A DNA stretch of 64,000 nucleotides from Chitinophagaceae bacterium (lineage in GTDB: Bacteria; Bacteroidota; Bacteroidia; Chitinophagales; Chitinophagaceae): assembly GCA_023957575.1 (NCBI GenBank), contig JAMLGU010000004.1, forward strand, positions 124,001-188,000, read 5' to 3'. Made by a program: the position numbers and the translations under genes. The stretch's first letter is position 1. Every line of letters starts with the position of its first letter. The notes under the pieces are model-generated. The model was given only the letters and a program-made list of their open reading frames with translations, searched no databases and was not told where the DNA came from. Below, piece after piece: positions 19,256-27,678 of this stretch.

Positions 19256-20236
19256 GTGGCTTATATGTTTGGCCTAAAGCCCAAAACGGTACATTATTGG
19301 TACAAAGAAGAGATAAGCGATTACCGAAAAGATATTGCAGCCGGAAAGTGGGGAGAAAAAAAGATACAAGTAATAGACAAGACCAGTGGGGAGGTAACAA
19401 AAGAAAAACCGGTACCCATAGCAAAAGCAGAAAATTTTGGCAGCCACATGACCATTGATGAAAAGCAAATAGGCAAAAAAATGTATACCATTATGACCAA
19501 TGCCCAATCAGGGAAAATAGCTTTACTGGCACAAACCATGAAGCCGGAAGAACTCAAACAAGTAATGGAACACTACCTGCCGCACGTGTTGGAAGATGTA
19601 AAATCGGTCAGCTGTGACATGAGTCCTTCCTATAAAAAACTATGCAAAGACATTTTTCCCAATACACAGTTAGTGATAGACAAGTTCCATGTCATCAAGC
19701 ATCTCTTAGATGCGCTGCAACAGGTACGCAAACAACTCAAAACCCAATATATTAATCAAGAAACAATTCTTGTAAAATCTGACACGGATGAACAACAAAC
19801 ACACTGGAGCTATATTGAACTATTGGAGCGCAGCCGCTATATTCTTTTCAAAATGCAAGATGAATGGGAGGAAGATGAACTGGAAATCATGCAACAACTA
19901 TTTTACCGTTTCCCAATATTAGAAACAGCCTACCGGCTCACTCAAAAGCTGAGGTTGTGGTATCAGGGAAAAAACATCGGCAAATCAATGGACAAAATAG
20001 AACAAGAACTTTACAACTGGTGCGATGAAGTCAATCAATCAAAAATAGCAGCTTTCAGAGGAGTAAGAAAAATGATAGAAAAACATCAGGATGATATTGT
20101 CAACTATTTTAAAGAAGGACAAACCAATGCCAAAGCCGAAAATATGAATGGAAAAATCCAACGATTCTTAGCAAATAATTTTGGCATCAAAGACCGTGAT
20201 TTTTTTATGTATCGAATAGCAGGCTATTTTGCATAG
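19256..20236 (+). CDS. ISAon1-type DDE transposase (ISL3-related)
   Basis: 326 residues from a GTG start. The frame is open back to 19217, so the helix-turn-helix before FGLKPKTVHYWYKE may begin upstream and be reached by frameshifting from the first ORF. The ISL3-type catalytic core is visible: Asp68 in TIDEKQIG, Asp121 in VSCDMSPSYKK followed by LVIDKFHVIKHL, and Glu295 in NAKAENMNGKIQRF. It ends with the typical FFMYRIAGYF. No disruption is visible, so the element may be mobile. The protein is identical to that of copy 2. Confidence 0.92.
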   Translation: MAYMFGLKPKTVHYWYKEEISDYRKDIAAGKWGEKKIQVIDKTSGEVTKEKPVPIAKAENFGSHMTIDEKQIGKKMYTIMTNAQSGKIALLAQTMKPEELKQVMEHYLPHVLEDVKSVSCDMSPSYKKLCKDIFPNTQLVIDKFHVIKHLLDALQQVRKQLKTQYINQETILVKSDTDEQQTHWSYIELLERSRYILFKMQDEWEEDELEIMQQLFYRFPILETAYRLTQKLRLWYQGKNIGKSMDKIEQELYNWCDEVNQSKIAAFRGVRKMIEKHQDDIVNYFKEGQTNAKAENMNGKIQRFLANNFGIKDRDFFMYRIAGYFA

Positions 20237-20267
20237 CACCTCAAAAAAAGAATTAGCCCATTTTCTT

Positions 20268-20287
20268 TTACGAAAAGGTTTTCGTAA
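20268..20287. promoter_or_regulatory. Candidate LacI-family operator palindrome
   Basis: TTACGAAAAGGTTTTCGTAA is a perfect palindrome with 9-bp arms around GG, starting 2 bp after the insertion sequence's target duplication and ending 57 bp before lacI. Size and symmetry fit a LacI-type operator, so autoregulation is likely. It is also followed by a T-run on the plus strand, but there was no native upstream gene here to terminate, which makes the operator reading preferable. Confidence 0.45.
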
Positions 20288-20344
20288 TTTTTTTTATTTA
20301 ACCTAAAGATTATCAACTACTTGGGATAAAAATTTTATAGAATA

Positions 20345-21376
20345 ATGGCTAAAATTAATCTGGAAACAATTGCCAAAGAGCTAAATTTATCAATTGCAAC
20401 CATTTCAAAAGCACTCAATGACAGTTTTGAAATAAGTTTTGAAACGAAAAAAAGAGTTCTGGAAAAGGCTAAACAACTGAATTATCAGGCCAATCCATTA
20501 GCAATAGCACTTCGTAATAAAAGAACATATACTATTGCCATAGTATTTCCAGAAATGGATAATAATTTCTTTTCATTAGCAATTAAAGGGATAGAAAGTA
20601 TAGCATACCCTATGGGCTATCATATTCTCATTTATCCTACAAACGAAAGTTTTAAACGTGAAAAAGCTACTTTAGAGTTATTGCATAATGGCAGGGTAGA
20701 TGGAGTAATGATTTCTCTTTCATCGCAAACAAAAGAAACTACTCACATTGATAAGCTTATTAAACATAATCTTCCTGTGGTTTTATTCGACAGAGTAAGT
20801 CAAAAATTACAGGCACCCAAAGTAGTGACAGATGATTACAAGAGTGCCTATTTAGCAACTAAACACTTAATTGAAGTAGGTTGCAAAGAGATCGCTTACC
20901 TATCATTTTCGGAACACCTAAATATTGACAAACAAAGGCTAAAAGGTTACAGAGATGCTCTTTTTGATAAAAAGATGACCTACGATCCAAAACTTATTGT
21001 CAAATGTGGTAATTATGAAAAAGAAAATAAGATGATTATCAAAAATTTATTGATACAAAATATACCCGATGGTATATTAGCTTCTGTTGAAGAGCTTATT
21101 TTGCCTTGCATTGAAAATTGCAATGAGTTAAACATTAAGATTCCGAATGATATTAAACTAATTGGATATTCCAACTCTCCTATAGCCAGATTTTTGAACC
21201 CATCGCTTTCTACCATAGTACAACCCGCATTTGAAATGGGTCAAAAAGCGGCCTCTATACTTATACAATTAATTGACAAAAAATATAAAGGGTCTGTTTC
21301 AGAGACGATAGTATTCCCTTCAGAAATTCACATCAGGGAATCAACACAGCCAAGCGAATGTATTAAGTTTGTATAA
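20345..21376 (+). CDS. LacI/GalR-family transcriptional regulator
   Basis: 343 residues. The N-terminal HTH (NLETIAKELNLSIATISKALND, about 5-27, with hinge ANPLAIALRNKRT) is followed by a periplasmic-binding-protein-like sensor domain (about 60-335) with VDGVMISLS, NLPVVLFDRV and the C-terminal PSLSTIVQPAFEMGQKAA typical of the family. It probably senses a sugar from the locus and controls the divergent susCD unit and/or the ten-gene operon that converges on it. Insertion sequence copy 1 ends 86 bp upstream and may have separated it from its own promoter: TATATTTG at 18783-18790 on the plus strand is a possible native -7 element. Confidence 0.95.
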   Translation: MAKINLETIAKELNLSIATISKALNDSFEISFETKKRVLEKAKQLNYQANPLAIALRNKRTYTIAIVFPEMDNNFFSLAIKGIESIAYPMGYHILIYPTNESFKREKATLELLHNGRVDGVMISLSSQTKETTHIDKLIKHNLPVVLFDRVSQKLQAPKVVTDDYKSAYLATKHLIEVGCKEIAYLSFSEHLNIDKQRLKGYRDALFDKKMTYDPKLIVKCGNYEKENKMIIKNLLIQNIPDGILASVEELILPCIENCNELNIKIPNDIKLIGYSNSPIARFLNPSLSTIVQPAFEMGQKAASILIQLIDKKYKGSVSETIVFPSEIHIRESTQPSECIKFV

Positions 21377-21427
21377 GTTCGTTATATTAAACTTCTCATT
21401 AGACTTTTTTTTCTTTAGTTGGAATAA

Positions 21428-23824
21428 TCATTCTATAATCTTTATTTTTATCTGACTGCTTTTCAATTCTTTAGCAGTAGCTTTGATCAGAACCTGACCC
21501 TTTTTTAATCCTTTGATAATAGCCAGACCCAACCCTTTATATACATGATGCTGATTATCATTCATGTCGTTCAAATCAGCCGGGTAACCATTATCCATTG
21601 CAATCACTTTGGCATTATTTGAAGTCTCTACAGTAATCAGGTTATCTGCAAAAGGAACGAGGTTGTTATCATTATCCAAAACACGAATGGTAATAAAAGC
21701 AAGTTCGTTTTCCTTTACATTGACAATGTTTCTATCTGTAATTAATTCAATTTTTGCAGGTTCTCCCGATGTTCGAATGGCTTTTTCCAGAACTTTTTTC
21801 CCCTCTTTATAAGAAATTGCTTTTAATTCACCCGGTTCAAATGGTACCTGCCACAGTACATGAAAAGTTGTATCTGTTTTTTGTCTTTTCCCTAAAGTCC
21901 TCCCGTTCAACAAGAGCTCTACCTCATCCGCATTGTTATAATAAGCCTTCACATCAACCACTTGTCCTTGTTGCCAGTTCCAATGAGGCATCAGATGAAG
22001 AACAGGCTTGTCAGTCCATTCGCTTTGATACATAAAATACACGTCTTTAGGAAATCCCGCCAGGTCAATAATACCATAATAAGAACTTCTTGCCGGATAA
22101 GGATAAGGAACCGGCTCGCCCAAAAAATCAAATCCACTCCACACAAAAAGTCCTGACAGATAAGGATGCTTTTTGATAATTCGCCAGGTTTGTTCATGAG
22201 TGCTACCCCAATAAGCCGCCACATTATCATAGGCAGAAACCGTGTAATCAGCATTTCCATCAGGAACATATTTATATTGGGAGCTTGGAGGCCAGAATCT
22301 CAATGAATCTGCAGGCATATCATAATGGCCACGACTGGCAAGACCTGATACATTTTCAGTAGCAATAAATTTCTCACCAGGATAATTTTTCGGAAAATCT
22401 TGATATGCTTCAATATGATAATTCAATCCCACTACATCTAATGCCCCGGATTGGTAAATAAAATTTTTCTTTGGATCATTTTCGCTCAATGCACAGGTAA
22501 CAGGGCGCGTAGGATCAATGTCTTTCACAATTTTCACTAAATCTCTGGTAAGCGTAATACCGGTAGCATCAAACTGCTCTCTGATTTCATTACCAATACT
22601 CCACATAAAGACAGATGGATGATTGCGATCGCGCAATACCATTGCTTCCAAATCCTTACGATGCCATTCCGGAAAATCACTGAAATAATCATACTTATTT
22701 TTCTTTTTGGCCCACATATCAAAAGATTCATCCATCACCAAAAAACCCATTTCATCACACAAGTCCAAAACCTGAGGTGCCGGCGGGTTATGGGCTGTTC
22801 TAATAGCATTGCATCCCATATCTTTCAAAATCTGCAATTGCCTTCGGGCTGCCGACTTATTGAAGGCGGCTCCTAATGCTCCCAAATCATGGTGCATACA
22901 TACACCAAGAATTTTCATTGGCTCCCCATTCAATGAGAAACCTTTATCCTTATCGAAATCAAAATAACGAATACCAAAGGTTGAAGTGTAAGTATCTGTT
23001 AATTTGTTTTTCTGAAATATTTGAGTCTCCAATCTGTACAGATAAGGATTCTTTACTGACCATAAAACAGGATTTTTTACGCTTACTGTCTGATGAATTA
23101 AACCATTAACATCCAGATTTGAAGAAAATATCTGTGAAACAAGTTTTCCATTGGCATTAAATATCTTAGACAATATAGAAATTTCGGATTTATCATCTGC
23201 CTCAAGATTAATTTTTAAATCAACAGTAGCCTCATTTTTTGTAATTTTCGGAGTAGTGATAAATAATCCCCAGTGGTCAATGGAAGTTGCACCAGTAGTA
23301 ATTAATCTCACATCTCTGTAAATACCCGACCCGCTATACCAACGTGAATTGGGTTGTTGTGAATTATCAACACGTACTGCTATTATATTTTCTTCAGTCC
23401 CATACTGAAGATAAGGTGTAAGATCGTATCTGAATGTGGTATAGCCGTAAGGCCATTTACCCAGAAAGTTCCCATTAACCCATACTTCACTATTTCTGTA
23501 AATTCCATCAAACTCAATAAATGTTTTCTTGCCCTTAGATGATGCAGGAATTGAAAACGTTTTTCTGTACCAACCTATTCCTCCGGGTAGCGCTCCACCG
23601 GCATTTCCGGTAGGATGAGTAGAATCGAATTTTCCTTCAATACTCCAGTCATGCGGCAGGTCAAGGTTTCTCCAACTTACATGGTTAAAGTCTTTTTGGC
23701 TGTAGGTTATATTATCACCAAGGTGAAATTTCCAATCTTTATTAAAATCATCAATTATCCTCTGCGAAAAAGCAATACTCGAGAGCCATGTTGTTACCAA
23801 TAATATAAAACCTTTCTTAATCAC
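21428..23824 (-). CDS. GH2 glycoside hydrolase (beta-galactosidase-like)
   Basis: Secreted 798-residue enzyme with a Sec signal (1-20), GH2 sugar-binding jelly roll with LPHDWSIEGKFD and GGIGWYRKTF, immunoglobulin-like domain, TIM barrel (about 290-590) with CNAIRTAHNPP, acid/base Glu413 in WSIGNEI and nucleophile Glu490 in FIATENVSG. A DUF4982-like module follows (HLMPHWNWQQGQ, DEVELLLNGRTLG). This architecture is usually annotated beta-galactosidase, but the family also includes beta-glucuronidases and alpha-L-arabinopyranosidases. It is the last gene of the ten-gene operon and its 3' end converges on lacI with a 51-bp gap. Confidence 0.9.
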   Translation of the reverse strand: MIKKGFILLVTTWLSSIAFSQRIIDDFNKDWKFHLGDNITYSQKDFNHVSWRNLDLPHDWSIEGKFDSTHPTGNAGGALPGGIGWYRKTFSIPASSKGKKTFIEFDGIYRNSEVWVNGNFLGKWPYGYTTFRYDLTPYLQYGTEENIIAVRVDNSQQPNSRWYSGSGIYRDVRLITTGATSIDHWGLFITTPKITKNEATVDLKINLEADDKSEISILSKIFNANGKLVSQIFSSNLDVNGLIHQTVSVKNPVLWSVKNPYLYRLETQIFQKNKLTDTYTSTFGIRYFDFDKDKGFSLNGEPMKILGVCMHHDLGALGAAFNKSAARRQLQILKDMGCNAIRTAHNPPAPQVLDLCDEMGFLVMDESFDMWAKKKNKYDYFSDFPEWHRKDLEAMVLRDRNHPSVFMWSIGNEIREQFDATGITLTRDLVKIVKDIDPTRPVTCALSENDPKKNFIYQSGALDVVGLNYHIEAYQDFPKNYPGEKFIATENVSGLASRGHYDMPADSLRFWPPSSQYKYVPDGNADYTVSAYDNVAAYWGSTHEQTWRIIKKHPYLSGLFVWSGFDFLGEPVPYPYPARSSYYGIIDLAGFPKDVYFMYQSEWTDKPVLHLMPHWNWQQGQVVDVKAYYNNADEVELLLNGRTLGKRQKTDTTFHVLWQVPFEPGELKAISYKEGKKVLEKAIRTSGEPAKIELITDRNIVNVKENELAFITIRVLDNDNNLVPFADNLITVETSNNAKVIAMDNGYPADLNDMNDNQHHVYKGLGLAIIKGLKKGQVLIKATAKELKSSQIKIKIIE

Positions 23825-23874
23825 TGCTTCTAATTTTTTGTTGTTTGAAAAATAATTATCATTTTTTCGGAAAA

Positions 23875-24969
23875 CTAAAAATGAATTTTACTCTTACCTT
23901 TATCTATAGAGGTTGCTACTGCTATGCCTCTGTTATCTTTTTCATCTACTGCACAATAAAAATGATACACAACCCCTTTGTGTTTTAATACAAAAGATTT
24001 ATGAGCATACTTTTTATCATAGTTTTCAGATGAATGAATGAGATCATCTCCATTCCAATCTGTCCAGTTGATTAAATCGTAGGAACAGGCAAAACGATTG
24101 AACGCTCCGGTCTTTTGCTGCCAGAAGGCTCCAAAGTAAAACATCACCCACACATTGTCTATTCTTTGAATCATGGGATCACCGGTAATCCCTACAGGAT
24201 GATGCACTACAGGATCTGTAAGAAAGCGCTTCCAGTTTACCATATCATCAGACACTGCCATTCCTATTCTCTCGTACCAACGCGTTTTTTTATTGTCGGG
24301 CAATGAATCACCCACCGCATTATAATACATGATGAATTTATGCCCGGTTTTTCCGGCTTCATCTCTGATTACATAACTCTTGAATAGCTTATTTCGGTTT
24401 TCCCACCAGCGCACATCAGTATCTGAACTTTCTAAAACGGGTTTTGGTAAACGATTCCATTCAAAGGCCTCACCAGGTTTTTTGTGGGTATAAGCCATAC
24501 TTATTGAAAGTGGTTCCGGTTCATATCCGGAGGCGGAGCCTCCAAAATAAGACATCCAGTATTTTTTTTGAAACTTATTCAAATTATATTCCCCACCCCA
24601 TTTTGTATTCACCAATGAATTGTAACCTGCCTTCTGATTAGCATCCCATCCTTCGGATGTAAAAGGTAATTGTACTCCAAGAGTTTTCCAGTTCAGTAAA
24701 TCTTTACTGGTAGCCAACCATGTTTCATAACCTCTTCCATCAAAAACCAGATAAGTCATATACCAGTTCTTCCCGATTCTGTATATGGTAGGGCAATCCA
24801 CTTTTTTAGATGTATCGGGAGGCAACAACACTAATCCATATTTGTAAGGTGTTTTTACTTCGTTATAAATTTTTATCATAACAGATTCGGGCACCTGCGT
24901 ATTTTGAGATTTACCCGCATTAATGAATACGATTCCAGAAATAAGAATAAAAATAATTTTTTGAAACAT
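23875..24969 (-). CDS. Five-bladed beta-propeller glycosidase, GH43-like
   Basis: Secreted 364-residue protein with a Sec signal (1-21). The rest shows the repeated blade pattern of GH43/GH32/GH130-type propellers: DCPTIYRIGKNWYMTYLVFDG, LATSKDLLNWKTLG, VSDDMVNWKRF, GDPMIQRIDNVWVMFYFGAFW, YDLINWTDW and VYHFYCAVDEKDNRG. Exact family is uncertain; GH43 or a neighbouring propeller family is most likely, with a role in removing a side-chain sugar. It is tightly packed between the GH78 gene (4 bp) and the GH2 gene. Confidence 0.7.
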   Translation of the reverse strand: MFQKIIFILISGIVFINAGKSQNTQVPESVMIKIYNEVKTPYKYGLVLLPPDTSKKVDCPTIYRIGKNWYMTYLVFDGRGYETWLATSKDLLNWKTLGVQLPFTSEGWDANQKAGYNSLVNTKWGGEYNLNKFQKKYWMSYFGGSASGYEPEPLSISMAYTHKKPGEAFEWNRLPKPVLESSDTDVRWWENRNKLFKSYVIRDEAGKTGHKFIMYYNAVGDSLPDNKKTRWYERIGMAVSDDMVNWKRFLTDPVVHHPVGITGDPMIQRIDNVWVMFYFGAFWQQKTGAFNRFACSYDLINWTDWNGDDLIHSSENYDKKYAHKSFVLKHKGVVYHFYCAVDEKDNRGIAVATSIDKGKSKIHF

Positions 24970-24972
24970 GAT

Positions 24973-27669
24973 TTATTTATTCACTTTAAAATGATATTTC
25001 CCCGATCCCACCTGTATCGTTTGTTTATTATAACCTTTTGGAAAAATTATTTCTGCTTTCGAATTAACCGGAATTTCAACCTCAATTTCAAAAGCTGATT
25101 TACTTGACTTCCAATTTACTTTAATTTCTCCTTTTACAGAGTGATAAGTTACATTCAACTTTTGAATATCACCCACCGGCTGTGGCTTGATAATAATATT
25201 TTCAAATCCTGCAGTTCCCTCTTTTTGCCCGATACCGGCCAGTCCGGTATAAAACCATTCCATCAAATGGCCTACCATAAAATGATTGTTTGAAACAGTG
25301 GGTAATGCCTGCCAGGATTCGGTAAGTGCAGTAGCTTCTTGTTTTAATTGATACCCATAACCGGGAACATCGCTTCGGCTGTTCATTCGATAAATGAGAT
25401 CGCTTCTGCCTGCCTGTTCCAGAACTTTTAACAAGTATCTGTGTCCAATATCGCCGGTAGTGAAAGAATATCCCCGGGATTCAATATCATTTATCAAATT
25501 ATTCAACACTGCATTTTTATTTTCTTTCTCTACAAGTCCCATATAGAGCGAAATAGCATTAGAAGCCTGGCTTCCATTTCCATATCGTCTTGTGTTTCTG
25601 TCATAGAATTTATTATTGAAAGCTGTTTTTATCTTTTCGGCTATTAGTTTGTACTCTTCCTCTTCCGAAGTTTTTCCTAACAGTCTTGCAGTTTTACTAA
25701 GAATGACTGCGTCATAATAGTAATAGGCTGTTGCCGTAAGTCCCATTGGAGTCAGTTGAGAAAAACCGGGGCGTTCGGGCCCGATGTCATACCAATCACT
25801 CAACCCGAACATTAATAAATGGCTACTATCTCTTGATTGCAAGTGGCCGAAATACTGCTTCATCATTTCATAATTTTCTAATAAGAAACGTTTATTGCCA
25901 CTCCATTCATACAAATACCAGGGAAAAATGATTCCGGTGCTACCCCACTCCGGCGAGTCTCTGAAATTATCATCAGCAAAATGCATTACTGTAAATTCGG
26001 GTACAGTTGAAGGAATCAGGCCATTGCGATATTGTTGTGTTCTAATATCGCGAAGAATTTTCCCGGCAAAAGAAAAAATATCATAATTATGCTGAATGGC
26101 ATTTCCCATAAGATGTACCTGCTCTTGCCAGCCAAGCCGCTCACGATGCGGGCAATCTGTAAACACACTTACCATATTGCTGTTGACCGCCCAAAGAATT
26201 AATTGATGAATTTGATTAAACAGTTCATTTGAATTTGAAAAAGTTCCTGATGATTGAGCGCTGTTTCTGATGTGCCATCCTTCAATTTTATGCAATATCG
26301 GCAATTCATTACTATCAACACTTTCAGGCTCTATACCTTTTACCTGTAGATACCTGAATCCGTAATAAGAAAACTTCGGGTGCCAGACTTCTTTCCCTTC
26401 CCCCTTCAATACATAAGTATAATAGTGTGGTCTGCCTGTAAATTTTTGATTTGCAGTATTGCTGTCTGTCAGGAGTTCGGAAGGGAAGATGCGAATTGTA
26501 TCCCCTTTCTTACCACTTACTTCAATAGCAGGAATGCCGGAAGCATTTTGCCCTAAATCAAAAACCCAATCACCCTTGGCAATTTTTATCTGCTTCACAG
26601 GAGAAAACTTCTGCATTACTTTTATCGGCGCTCCTTTTTGCGCCACCAATTTTGGTCCGGTCGTAACAACAACATTTTTCCAATTTGCATCATTAAAATT
26701 ATTTTCATCCCAACCTTTTTGTTCAAGGTTTGCATCATAATCTTCTCCACCATAAATGCTGGAAAAAAATATTGGAGAAGGAAATGTCTTCCAGGTATCG
26801 TTAGTTACAATATCTTCGACCAATCCATTATTGTATTCAATCTTGATTCTTGCGATTAGCTTAGGGTAACCATAAGCGCCGGTCATTTTCCGATATCGTT
26901 CTCCGGGAATATAATAAAATCCATTTCCAAGGAAGAAACCTAAGGTATTGGGCCCGTTATTTAAATAATTAGTTATGTCAAAACTAACGTACTGAGCTTC
27001 CTTTGAATATTGTGTCCATCCGGGATCTAAAAAATGATCTCCCACTTTTCGACCATTAATATTCATTTCAAAATGACCAAGCCCCGATACAAAGGCTGTA
27101 GCCCTTTTTACAGGTTGAAATATTTCAAATTGTTTTCTGAAAAGTGGCAAAATATCCGGTCTTTTCCCCCAGGTTTTGTTTCCGTTACCATGCTCATGCG
27201 GTACATGAATATCCTTGTCCGGCAATATTTGATATGCAATCCATCTGGCTCCCTTCCAGTCGTTGGTATTTATTAATCCCATCTGCCAGGATGCAATTTT
27301 ACTAAAGAAAGACGCACTGTTCCGGTTATCCCAAACCATTAACTTCCAGAAATATTTTTTCGAAGCTTCTAATTTTTTCCCGGTATCAAGAAAAACAAAA
27401 CTCTCCTTCTGAATAACTTTCTTCGAATCCCAAACATTAGCTTTCTCCTTTGCCAGCAGCAAACTATCATCTGCTATCATTATCCTGTAAGCCGATTGTG
27501 AAATGTTTTTCGCGGTTGAATGAATTTCCCAGCTTAAAAAAGGTTGTTCTTCATCTACCCCTAAAGGATTTATTGAATACTCACATTTAAGATTCAACGC
27601 CTCAGGCTTTTGCGAATAGGATTGCATCGCCAAAGTCCAAAAAATTATAATCAACGAAAATCTGAGCAT
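24973..27669 (-). CDS. GH78 alpha-L-rhamnosidase
   Basis: Secreted 898-residue enzyme predicted to remove terminal alpha-L-rhamnose from rhamnogalacturonan-type material. It has a Sec signal (1-19), N-terminal fibronectin-like domain (LKCEYSINPLGVDEEQPFLSW), jelly-roll domains with FVSGLGHFEMNINGRKVGD and LDPGWTQY, and the (alpha/alpha)6 domain with FTDCPHRERLGWQEQ (containing candidate catalytic acids), PSTVPEF and DSPEWGSTGIIFPWYLYEW. The C-terminal beta-sandwich carries GTAGFENIIIKP. Length and domain order are typical of bacterial GH78. It lies 10 bp after the GH2-malectin gene in the operon. Confidence 0.94.
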   Translation of the reverse strand: MLRFSLIIIFWTLAMQSYSQKPEALNLKCEYSINPLGVDEEQPFLSWEIHSTAKNISQSAYRIMIADDSLLLAKEKANVWDSKKVIQKESFVFLDTGKKLEASKKYFWKLMVWDNRNSASFFSKIASWQMGLINTNDWKGARWIAYQILPDKDIHVPHEHGNGNKTWGKRPDILPLFRKQFEIFQPVKRATAFVSGLGHFEMNINGRKVGDHFLDPGWTQYSKEAQYVSFDITNYLNNGPNTLGFFLGNGFYYIPGERYRKMTGAYGYPKLIARIKIEYNNGLVEDIVTNDTWKTFPSPIFFSSIYGGEDYDANLEQKGWDENNFNDANWKNVVVTTGPKLVAQKGAPIKVMQKFSPVKQIKIAKGDWVFDLGQNASGIPAIEVSGKKGDTIRIFPSELLTDSNTANQKFTGRPHYYTYVLKGEGKEVWHPKFSYYGFRYLQVKGIEPESVDSNELPILHKIEGWHIRNSAQSSGTFSNSNELFNQIHQLILWAVNSNMVSVFTDCPHRERLGWQEQVHLMGNAIQHNYDIFSFAGKILRDIRTQQYRNGLIPSTVPEFTVMHFADDNFRDSPEWGSTGIIFPWYLYEWSGNKRFLLENYEMMKQYFGHLQSRDSSHLLMFGLSDWYDIGPERPGFSQLTPMGLTATAYYYYDAVILSKTARLLGKTSEEEEYKLIAEKIKTAFNNKFYDRNTRRYGNGSQASNAISLYMGLVEKENKNAVLNNLINDIESRGYSFTTGDIGHRYLLKVLEQAGRSDLIYRMNSRSDVPGYGYQLKQEATALTESWQALPTVSNNHFMVGHLMEWFYTGLAGIGQKEGTAGFENIIIKPQPVGDIQKLNVTYHSVKGEIKVNWKSSKSAFEIEVEIPVNSKAEIIFPKGYNKQTIQVGSGKYHFKVNK

Positions 27670-27678
27670 CTTGTTTTT

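Larger units (their letters stand above)
18808..20258 (+). mobile_element. ISAon1-like (ISL3-related) insertion sequence, copy 1
   Basis: 1,451 bp bounded by perfect 26-bp terminal inverted repeats: 18808-18833 starts GGCTAATTCTTTTTTTGAGG, and its complement is 20233-20258. A perfect 8-bp target duplication CATTTTCT flanks it at 18800-18807 and 20259-20266, as expected for ISL3-type transposition. It contains two consecutive ORFs, an N-terminal region protein and the DDE transposase. A second copy, same length with identical predicted proteins and ends, lies in the opposite orientation at 41667-43117. It is inserted between the divergent susC and lacI genes; removing it and one duplication copy leaves an intergenic region of about 260 bp. 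Confidence 0.95.

Noticed and set aside
20268..20290. Palindrome before lacI as an intrinsic terminator
   Set aside because: It has a T-run, but without the IS no plus-strand gene precedes it; the operator reading fits better, though dual use is not excluded.
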